Assembly (NCBI GenBank): GCA_029204225.1
Contig: CM055097.1
Location: 4,766,327-4,830,326 of the forward strand
Length of the DNA stretch: 64,000 nucleotides
Source of the DNA: Diphasiastrum complanatum
Taxonomy: Eukaryota > Streptophyta > Lycopodiopsida > Lycopodiales > Lycopodiaceae
Direction of reading: 5' to 3'
Every line of letters begins with the position of its first letter. The first letter of the stretch is position 1. Shown piece after piece: positions 55,561 through 64,000 of this stretch. A program made the position numbers and the translations under genes. The notes under the pieces were generated by a model. That model was not told where the DNA came from. It saw only the letters and a list, made by a program, of their open reading frames with translations, and ran no database searches.

Positions 55561-57529
55561 GAGAATGAATGCCAAGCTCATGGAGATCCACATCCGCCAA
55601 CATGGTCAGGTGCAAACCATCGACATGTGTCAATTGCGTGCATTGCAACAATTCAATAACAAAGAGTCACCCCGCACCCCATACCAATAGAACATTGACA
55701 GGTGGCACTCAAACTGTTGGAGGTAATGGTCATCTTGTTATGTTGTCTATAATACTTCGGCCCATGGTACATGAAATATTGTTATAAATCCCTAAGTTAA
55801 AGTTAGTCAAGTTAATAAGAAGCTACATAAGAGCCCTAGTCAAGTGACACCTACATGGACAAGTGCCATTGCTACGGGTCAATAACAAAGGGTCACCCCT
55901 TGCTAGTAGAACATTGACATGTGGCACCTAAATGAACTATAGCTCTAGAACTGCGTTCCCGTCCCGTATAACCTCAGGTAAGCAATTACGTTCCCTTATA
56001 GATATGTAACAGTTTCACTTCCGATATCCCTTTTCGGAATTTGGTTCTAGTTCATTGCCCATAGTTTCATCATCATCTTTTTATGTCATGAATTGGTTCT
56101 CAATGTGAAATTGGGGTTAGTTGGCATCTTACCCACCATTCTTGCTATCTAATTAGATTTTGAGCAAGTCAAAGTGATGAAATGTAAGGTTTGTTCTTTA
56201 CTACTAGGACATCCCTACCCACTTCGTTAGTGGTCAAGGGTACGTGCAAGGAAGTGAGTAGAGATGAAATTCATGATCTAGGACTTTGTAGGTGGACTCC
56301 ATAGGGTTGAATATTTCACATCTCATTTGTTCTCTTGGATATTATCCTAGACATGACGTTGATATATAGAAACAAGGGGTAATATCTAGGGGGTAATTGG
56401 GTTTTAGCATTGTATCCAATGATGCATATGCTAAAGCACTAGGCCCATACTTCAACCTACACCTACTCTTGGGTGCTTACAAAGTGAGTAGCGATGTCGT
56501 AGCATTTGGTCCGTGCTATGCATGATGAAGTTCATGGTCTAAGTATTTGTGGGTGGACCTCAAAAGGTTGAAGACTACATATCTCCTTGTGCTGATTTCT
56601 ATCCTAGCCATAGATCTTCCCTTCAAGTCCATACCTCTTATCACCTGAAGCATGATGCCCTCTAGCAAGGATTTGCACCCTGTACCACAAGGACAATGCT
56701 TCACATGTAGATCATCTTTACGTCTATCATCCTTTTATAGCCTTGAACCATATGCTGTAAGGGCACTTAAAAATCAAAGGTAGGTAGATTAAGGTCTATC
56801 CTTGCTTGCTAAGAGGGCAATTCCAAAGCTAACACTAATTAAAGTTTTCATAATCGAGGAGACAATATTCTCCTTGCTTAATTGAACTCAAAAGCTTTTG
56901 GTTACATCCAATGGAATTTGTCTCTTTAAGCATTCAACATTTTCTCACTTGTTGTCATCCTCAAACATACCCTTCCTCCTCATCAAAAGTTCAATAATTG
57001 TTCTATTTGTTAGCCCTTGATCTCTCTTCTCTAGAATTGCCTATGGCTTATGTGGAACAAGGGTAGGTAGTCCTTCAAATTGCACTAACTTGATATCTGA
57101 TACTAAGTTGTGTCACTCTCTTCTCTTGCCTTTGGCGTATGTGGAACAAGGGTAGATAGTCCTTTAAATTGCACTAACTTGATATTTCATACTAAGTTGT
57201 CTCCCTTTTTAGTCAACTTTTCCTTCAATCTATTGATACAAAAGAGTGAGTGAATCTTTGTAGTTCAAATCGATATGCAGTTTCATTAATCTTTTTTATT
57301 CTCTTCTAAGGTCCAACAATACATTGGAAACAATTTATAAGCCTTTCAAGTTTTTGTCACTTGTGATTTTGTTGGAACTTTCAAGTAATCCGTTCTATCT
57401 TCCTCAAGATCTGTGGGAGATAATTTTTGAATGTCATTGACTTTGAAATTACTAAACTAGCTAAGTTTTGATATTGTATTTGGTAAGCGGTGGCATGCAA
57501 GTAAGCAACCCGCTATAGATTTTAAGTCA
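55561..57529. other. Intron DNA with local duplications
   Basis: GTCACCCC...TAGAACATTGACA occurs near 55,670 and 55,895. A segment with AAGTGAGTAG and TTCATGRTCTA occurs near 56,250 and 56,480. A tandem duplication of about 84 bases (TATGTGGAACAAGGGTAG...) lies at 57,043-57,208. No gene is seen. Confidence 0.5.
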
Positions 57530-57530
57530 T

Positions 57531-57834
57531 GTGTATAAGTTTGAGCATGAGAGTATGTCTCGTGTCTTAAAGGGGGAGAGACCATCAGTTGAGGGTCCTC
57601 TTATTACCTGTATGCAAATAAAGAGAATGGAGATTCAGTATTTGTGGTTGTGTTATGTGAATGTTGATTCCAGTTTTAATTCTCGATTTTGTAATAATCA
57701 GATAAGCACACTCGCTAATGAACCACAAGAAACTTCATTTACATTTGCATCCCCTAGTGCACATGAATTTTCATTACAGCCAAGATGTGACCCAACAAGT
57801 GAGGTGGAGAAGTCCATCTGGATGCGTTGCAAGG
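57531..57834 (+). pseudogene. Unrecognised open stretch fused to a chromovirus RT
   Basis: About 100 codons are open, from MYKFEHESMSRVLKGERPSV to [11 protein letters not shown]. The stretch includes MEIQYLWLCYVNVDSSFNSR and no retroelement motif. Reverse transcriptase starts in another frame right after it. It may be a captured exon or filler DNA. Confidence 0.3.
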
Positions 57835-58742
57835 TGCCACCATTTTCAGTAAGATAGATCTCAAAAGTGGATACCATCAATTACGGATTCGAGATGAAGA
57901 CGTCCAGAAGACGGCCTTCCGAACCTGTTTCGGGCATTATGAGTTTTTGGTTATGCCATTTGGGTTAACCAATGCACCAGCCACGTTCATGATGCTCATG
58001 AACGATGTCTTGCGAGACTATCTGGGTAAAGTTTGTTGTCAATTTTATTGACGATATATTAGTTTATAGTAAAGCGGTTGAGGAGCATGGGATTCATCTC
58101 AAGGCCGTATTTGGCAAGTTACAAGCTTCTGTCTTGTATGCCAATGCTCAGAAGACAGAGTTGTGTAAGACTCGTGTCGAGTATTTGGGTCACGTAGTGA
58201 TAGCTGAGGGTATTTTGGTTTACCCAGCCAAGGTGGTTGTGGTTAAGAAGTGGCCGAGGCCTGCCGATATATGCCAATTGCAATCTTTCTTAGGCTTTTT
58301 AAAGTTCTATCGGCAGTTTGTTAGTTAGGAGTTATTCTTGGATAGCTGCTCCTCTAACGGACCAGTTACGGAAAAACAACACTGTAGTTCGGTGGGATGC
58401 TGAAGCTCAGCATAGTTTTGAGAACTTGAAGGAGTCGGTGGCCACGGCTCCAGTCCTCAAAATTGTTGATAATGTTAGCAAACTGAAGAAATGTTTGCAC
58501 GATGGCAATAGCCTGGTGGAAGGTCTAGTGTCTTTAGAGGAGAAAGACACCACAGGTCATGGGCCAGAAAGAGTCCTAAATCAAAGAGAACTACGATTGA
58601 GGAATCGTCTCTTTCAGGAATATCTAGTGGCTTGGAAAGGGCACCTTTATCTGATGCTACCTTGGAGACTCGCCAGGCGTTGCAGAAGTCTTACCCAGAG
58701 TTTGTCATCGAGGACCGACGACTTGCCAGAAGAGGGAAGGAT
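57835..58742 (+). pseudogene. Chromovirus RT-RNase H joined to chromodomain by deletion
   Basis: RT is recognisable from [20 protein letters not shown] and [20 protein letters not shown]. After a frameshift near 58,040, [10 protein letters not shown] (an F-I-D-D form of the catalytic site) and KTELCKTRVEYLGHVV follow. RNase H is cut at SVATAPVLKIVD (near 58,470). The next residues, VSKLKKCLHDG, belong to the integrase end, so most of RNase H and all of integrase are deleted. A chromodomain follows (PERVLNQRELRLRNRLFQEY) and then a frameshift. The stop TAG at 58,746-58,748 lies at the LTR boundary. Confidence 0.88.
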
Positions 58743-59268
58743 TGTTAGAGCCTAGTTACGTCTCTATCATGATCTCGGCACGACTGTTTACCAGAGGGCC
58801 TGAGGCCTAGTATTGGCAAGGGTCGGTGACCGACAAGGACATCTGTCCCAAGTTGGGACCGGTGCGTCACAAGCAGTGACCTGGTGTAACCGCCTGACAA
58901 GCTGTCAGAGATGATAATGACCGTCGGGATCCTAGCCGTCAATTACGAGATGCTAGCCGGCAAGTAGCTGGGGTGACCTAGCGGGTCACAGGTCTTTGAC
59001 GGGGCATGGCCCTATGAGTCACTTAGTATGCACAGGTCACAGGGGTCATGCATGCTAGGTGGACTGATCACCCACGATGCCATGTGCCAGTTGACAGGAA
59101 TAGCAGGTAAAAGGACTCAAAGAGGGGTCATTCGATACACCGGTCTTCTAGGATTCACGAGCTTGGAGAGCCTTACTTGTGACAACCATTGACCCACTTT
59201 GTGGGCACAGCCTGTGGATATGGCCTGGTTGGTTGCATTACAAGCATGTTCGACTTCGAATATTCGAC
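58743..59268 (+). repeat. Chromovirus 3' LTR (right border approximate)
   Basis: TGTTAGAGCCTAG begins right after the chromodomain remnant. The sequence is GC-richer than its surroundings with several GTGACC/GGTCAC inverted motifs. A plausible end is TATTCGACA at 59,268. It differs from the chromovirus LTR at 37.6 kb, so it is another family. Confidence 0.6.
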
Positions 59269-59559
59269 AATCCATTGTTTTGAATTATATGTAATCCTTG
59301 TATGCTTGCTTTCACATTGTCTTTTCCTGCCATAAGGTGAGGTGGTTTTCCTATCTCAGTAAGCATGTTACTTGCATCCTGCAGTTTAGGATTTCCAGGC
59401 ACAGTTAGCTGCCAAAATTCTTCGCTCATTCGTCTTATGAACCATTGAAGCCTTTTAGCTCTTTGGTGTACAGTTTAACTTGCCTCTGATAATATATGCC
59501 TTCACTTAAAGTTTCTATGTAGTGGCTAAGATGAGGCTGATTGCACTTTGCAAAATGTT

Positions 59560-59860
59560 GCACACATGTCACTAATATTCTATTCTATATTGAATTTGCT
59601 CATTCACTATTGGAATCCAGAATACGAGCTGCTGCTTTATCCTTGCTCTCGAGCCACACAAGGAAACTATGTCTCTTTTTCCTCTCCACACCACCGTCCA
59701 TTGGCTCTTGTTGGCCACATCTTGTGTTCCTTGATTGTAACAAGCATGACAATGATTGTTCTACTTGCTTGACTGGACATGAGTGGGGCATGTGTCGCAG
59801 GTTGCTTTTAGTGGTCTTCAAGTATGGGCATTGACTTGACTTTCACACAACAAACATCTG
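59560..59860. repeat. Dispersed intronic repeat, copy 2
   Basis: Collinear but diverged from 54,190-55,020; internal segments are shorter here. Confidence 0.5.
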
Positions 59861-61180
59861 ATACCATCATTTGAATCATCATTATTATTATGTTTTCTTT
59901 CTTCTTGCCCACTGTCATTTGCTTCTTAGTCAACACTGGGTCTATCCAAGAGAATCCGGATTCTTTCGAAACCCATTCAGCAACTTATGCTTGGGTACTG
60001 ATGAGACATAAGCAATGCAGTTTGGCTAGAATTTTTTGTTTATTGAATTCTATATTTATGTTTTGATATAGATCCTTTTGATGTTTTTGGTTGCACGTAT
60101 ATTGTTTTTAAGCTTTACCTTAAACGTCACTGACTTCTCAGTATAAGTTTGTCAAATTGGATATTTTCTAATTTCACAGCTAGAAATACATTATAACTTT
60201 TTCATTACCTTGTTGTCATTGACATAATTTAGGCTTATTGTGCCACCATATTATAACTTTCATTTCTCTGTATTATATGCAATGAAAAGATGGGCTAGTT
60301 TTCATTGTTATTCAGCAGCTTAGTGGCACATCATAGCTTTCAAGATCACCCTTTACAGTTTGCCTCATTCCATTCAGAAAGCATTGCCATTTGCTGGTAC
60401 ATGGAAAATTATGATCATAAATAAGGGCTTGTAACAACAGTTCGATAGTTTGAGGTCTGAACTAGAATTCATATTTTCAGACAGTAAGCTCGACATCTGT
60501 TAGTTTGAAGTCTATTTCCTCCTTATATCAACAGATTTGTACTGGTTTCAACTTGAAGTAATACCAACAAATACTGATATTGTGTAGCTTTCCATTAATC
60601 ACCGTCCTGTTCTTCTATAGTAGGTCATGAAGAGCTTTGTATCTTAAAGGCGGCCTGAGCCAGTAAATAATTGCCAACTGTACCAGTGATAGCATGTCAT
60701 GAAACTTGAAGAAATTGGAAGCCTAACAAGTTAGCAAGCTGTCATGTGATAAAGCTTCACTTGAATTCCCTTAACCAGATCTTTAAGCGATATTCTCATT
60801 AAAAATCAGCTGGATATAGGAAGTTTATCGCGACTGAGTAAATTATGCGTGCATGAAGCAAGAAGAAGAGCCTCCTGCACACATGTCTATGTTTGCACCA
60901 TACACCCATCAATCCGATTTCAGGACAACTTGTGTGTGCTCAATAATAATAACATTTTCTGTTCTTTGGACGCTTAGCATTCAACTTGTGCGATATGTCT
61001 CCTTGCTGGTTACTTCCATATTTCAGCAATGCACATCACCAAACACAATATCACTTGTATTGGTGTTCTGATGCCAATGGTTTGCAGATCTACTGATTCC
61101 GTTTTCTGCTAGAAAATGATAGAAAGAGTTAGAAGGAGCCTTCCTTAGATTGGCGGGAATCGTATACTTCTTTTGGAATA
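59861..61180. other. Intron DNA, nothing recognised
   Basis: AT-rich; no exon with consistent splice sites and no transposon motif was found. Confidence 0.4.
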
Positions 61181-61186
61181 GCTGAA

Positions 61187-61300
61187 ACAGGGGGTTCCGC
61201 CCCTCGAGAAACGGGGGGTCTGGGGGGCGGTAGCCCCCCGGTGGGGGGTTTGGGGGGCAACGCCCCACAATCGCTGCCGGTAGACCCCGGCCCTGACGGT
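61187..61300. repeat. GC-rich hairpin block with four G6 runs
   Basis: GGGGGGTCTGGGGGG and GGGGGGTTTGGGGGG flank a self-complementary CGGTAGCCCCCCGG loop, giving a strong G-quadruplex or hairpin signature. GCCCCTCGAGAAACGGGG and GGGGGGCAACGCCCC are further inverted repeats. The block stands out sharply from the AT-rich intron. Confidence 0.85.
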
Positions 61301-61575
61301 AAGGCCTCTTCATGATTTGGCCTTCCAACTCCCTGAGTGAAAACACACTTTTTGGTGTTTCGCACCCGAAACAGTCGGCAAACTACACAGTTCAAATTTC
61401 TGAAACCATATGAAAATGCAGCCAGTTTTCTTAAACCATCTACTGATGTCCAGATTTCTAATCAATGTAGCCCGCAGCCATCTGAAACCAAGCAACAGAT
61501 CTGCATAACAATTGCTTTATTGATATCCTTTCACATGATACCCATATTGGCAACTATACAAAAAAAAAAAAAATT

Positions 61576-61630
61576 GCGTTCCGGGAAACCCTAATGGGAA
61601 ATCCCGGATCGCGTTCCGGAACGCGGACTG
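61576..61630. repeat. Palindromic GC-rich patch
   Basis: CGCGTTCCGGAACGCG (61,610-61,625) is a perfect 16-bp palindrome. CCGGGAAACCC...GGGAAATCCCGG lies beside it, and a poly-A run precedes it. Confidence 0.8.
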
Positions 61631-62074
61631 CAACCTTGGCTAGTCCATAAGGCTGTAATAATGGCTTTATATGTGGAGTGTGTGTGTTGCAATGCCCAAG
61701 CATAGTATATATGTAGCTGACCTCTTGATGACTGTTAATATTTATGTGATGTTGACATTGAATTATGAAGATTAGAAGGAGAATTTTCAAATATGATCAC
61801 TTATCTGGGCGGAGCTTATCCATCATTTTGCTTGTTTCCTTCAAACAGCAACTTGACCAGTGTTTTGCTTTGGATTCTAGAAGCAATTTCAGTTATTATC
61901 ATGAAAGTCTGCATTTGCGGTTGTGCACATGCAACAACTTTGTAGAAATTCTGTGGGCTATAACCTGATTGCAAAAGGATAGTTTGTGTATTTTCTCATT
62001 CAATGATTAACAGCGTAAGTATGTTGTATAGGACCATTTAACACTAGTTGATACGGCTGCATGTTGCTGTGCAG

Positions 62075-62184
62075 CTCCTCGTATGGCGGGGCTTCTCTTA
62101 AGATGCTTCACTTGGATGATGGAAAGTGACATTTTTGGGCTGATTTTCAGGCTAAAGCTTAAAAAAGATAATCTAATCACCAAG
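62075..62184 (+). CDS. FAAH: Probable fatty acid amide hydrolase, coding exon 2 (partial gene)
   Basis: The exon follows TTGCTGTGCAG and ends CACCAAG|GTAAGG, both good splice sites. It is 110 bases: two bases completing an Ala codon, then 36 codons reading PRMAGLLLRCFTWMMESDIF and GLIFRLKLKKDNLITK. This aligns with the N-terminal segment of plant FAAH (from memory, APHLTGLSFKLF... and a conserved LKKDN..TK). It is probably an amphipathic or membrane-associating helix pair ahead of the amidase domain. The exon ends in phase 0; the next exon is not found before 64,000. An alternative is that the internal ATG at 62,083 starts a shorter protein, but the matching intron phase favours joining to 53,565. 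Confidence 0.6.
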
Positions 62185-62880
62185 GTAAGGTAATAATTGT
62201 TCTGAATCCATCATCTTTTTACCTTATTTGGAAAACCATATTGCTGTTAAATCCTCGTTTATCTGCAAAGTGTGAAGCTTATTTTATGAAGAAAAGTTTA
62301 TTGTCATCCTATTAACTGTAGTGTTTTTTGCAAGTTTCCTATCATGTTATTTCAAAAGAAATTGGCAATCCATTTGTGGTATAACAAAATGAGAACAGAC
62401 TATAAAATCTTTACTTATTAAAAGCATGATCAATTTACCAAATAAAATGGAAATTGAAATTGCAGATGGATGGAAAATGGACATAAAGAAACACTCATTT
62501 TTGAAGAGATCTTTTGAAAACCATGATAAGTAGGTTTGACCATTTTGCCCATAGCACATTGGCTATGACGTTAACGAAGATTCAAGGCTTTCTTTCTAGG
62601 AAAAATGAGTTGTGAGCAAAACATCACAACATAGCTCAAATAGAGAAAGCTTCATTAACCTCTTCTTATACCAAAGGTATTTAAGTCCATTGTGTACATC
62701 CCAGTATGACTATCATCAACTAGGAGCATATAAAAAATGTCTCTTGGTTAAAAGAACCCATGAATGAAACACATTCACAAATAAAAGTTTCAAAACAAAG
62801 TAGTACCCAAATTTGTTTCTCTACAAAGCTACAATAAGTTGTAAGAAATATCATGAACATGAAACTCTCTCACCCTTGAG
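62185..62880 (+). other. Start of the second intron, no features
   Basis: AT-rich DNA after the GTAAGG donor; no exon or transposon motif recognised. Confidence 0.4.
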
Positions 62881-64000
62881 TAACAATGAAGTATGATGAT
62901 TTATGCAAAAGTAGAAGAAACAACAAGTGTAGTGACATGTCTGGGATGTTGTGTGGAATGACATCTTCTATGGATGATGAAGCATTAGTAGGCTGCTTCT
63001 TGTTGCATCAAGAAATGGCCCTTGAACCTAGGCTAAAGCAATAGCCCATCGTTGATCTCTGATCATCTTTATCAAATGCCCAATCTGAATCTGAATAGCC
63101 ATCTAGCTAAAGATCACATTCATCAGTATATCCAATCTCATAGATCATTATGCTTCTCACATAACATAGAATCCTCTTGGCTCCCTTCCAAATGTGATTC
63201 AATAGCTTTACTCATGAATTGGCTTGCAATCCCAACCACATAAGCAATATCTTACTTTGTAGTTGTAAGGTAAATCATTCCCACTAATTGATGCTAGAGA
63301 GTCTCATGTGCAAATGAAGGACCATTATCCTTTGATGGCTTGTCTCTTGCGTTCATTCATGTGCTAATTGGCTTGCTTTCTTTCATGTTAAATCTCTTTT
63401 TTGTGCATACTTTGCTTGAGATATAAAAAAAACAATGCTTCCTTTCCAAACCTCAAATCCTAGGCAATATTGCAACATACCTAAATCTTTCATCTCAAAC
63501 AAGAAGTTTTCTCTTAACACAAGCAATAAGTTGCTTATTGTTTCCTATAGTGACCAAGTCTTCCACATGCAACACAACAACAAAGATTTCATGTTCTTTG
63601 AAGATATACAAATTGTAGTCAGACTTACTCTTTTCAAGCCCCTCCTTTGCAAAGTACTCATCAATTCAACTATACCAAGCCCTTGGCACCCTTTTGAGTC
63701 CTTACAAGGCTTTTCTAAGCTTGCAAACTAGGTGCTCTCTGCTTGTAATTTGAAACCATATTAACCTCCATATAATGGACATCCCGATCAAAATATGAGG
63801 CTAAGGCCAATACAGTCTTGATAGATGTCTTCTTAGTGACAAGTGAAAAGGCCTCATCATAGTCTTGCCCCCTTGTTGGGCATAATTATTTGCCACCAAC
63901 CTCACCTTGTATTTGTCCACACTTGGATTAGCATGAAATTGGTCCTATAGACCCACTATCTAGTCACAACAGCCCTCTTATCCGAATGCATGTTTGGTGG
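62881..64000 (-). pseudogene. Copia RT-RNase H remnant, minus strand
   Basis: Read leftwards from 64,000: KYKVRLVANNYAQQ and, in a shifted frame, DYDEAFSLVTKKTSIKTVLA (start of RT) lie at about 63,940-63,810. Then HVEDLVTIGNN (a decayed YVDD site) and ESKPISTH follow. RNase H appears near 63,090-62,990 as GYSDSDWAFDKDDQRS in one frame. The part between is shortened and rich in frameshifts. It lies within the second intron of the FAAH-like gene, opposite in orientation, and extends past the window edge. It is a different copia family from those at 19-30 kb. Confidence 0.75.

Larger units (their letters stand above)
53656..62074 (+). other. Long first intron of the FAAH-like gene (8.4 kb)
   Basis: The intron runs from GTGCC to GTTGCTGTGCAG, phase 1. 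It contains two copies of one dispersed repeat, a copy of block B, a tandem duplication, a chromovirus remnant with LTR, GC-rich palindromes and unassigned AT-rich DNA. Long repeat-filled introns are typical of gymnosperm genes. Confidence 0.5.

Noticed and set aside
62083..62192. Independent small protein starting at the internal ATG of the second FAAH-like exon
   Set aside because: The exon has a good acceptor upstream, and its phase matches the exon at 53,565; a 36-residue protein is less likely.

Overview
The window looks like nuclear DNA of a land plant with a large, repeat-rich genome, most likely a gymnosperm or fern-type genome. The evidence is many decayed Ty1/copia and Ty3/gypsy retrotransposons with primer-binding sites complementary to plant initiator tRNA-Met, Mutator-like (MULE) genes, GT-AG introns, and one apparent host gene with a very long first intron. 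There are no bacterial operons, CRISPR arrays, rRNA genes or convincing tRNA genes. The species cannot be fixed from the sequence.

Layout. 1-7,400: mostly non-coding, with two LTR-like promoter blocks and a copia 3' LTR. 7,440-13,995: three broken copies of one or two related copia elements on the minus strand. 14,003-17,640: a decayed Tat-like gypsy element on the plus strand, interrupted by an LTR-like insert. 17,640-25,650: a degenerate two-exon gene, a copia 3' end with its LTR, and a degenerate minus-strand multi-exon gene carrying a DGNHR (ParB/sulfiredoxin-like) motif. 27,141-27,465: five tandem GC-rich hairpin units. 27,687-30,516: an internally deleted copia element. 30,561-44,420: two fragments of a MULE-like gene separated by retroelement pieces; the second fragment is split by a nearly complete chromovirus (37,622-44,047) with a visible CTGGA target-site duplication. 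44,421-53,000: AT-rich intergenic DNA with a promoter-like block, a 108-bp CT microsatellite, GC-rich hairpin cassettes, duplications and a foldback element. 53,190-64,000: 5' part of a probable fatty acid amide hydrolase (FAAH) gene, coding exons at 53,565-53,655 and 62,075-62,184, with an 8.4-kb intron that has collected a chromovirus remnant and other repeats; a minus-strand copia remnant lies in the following intron.

The probable FAAH gene is the only sequence that looks like an intact host gene (only its first two coding exons are inside the window). Almost everything else is transposon-derived and disabled by stops, frameshifts or deletions. Nothing here works as an operon; the relationships are nesting and order of insertion. 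The most intriguing unexplained items are the DGNHR gene, the unrecognised two-exon gene at 18.2-19.2 kb, the hairpin array at 27.1 kb with similar GC-rich cassettes elsewhere, and repeated CACACGTGTG palindromes associated with retroelement LTRs and leaders.
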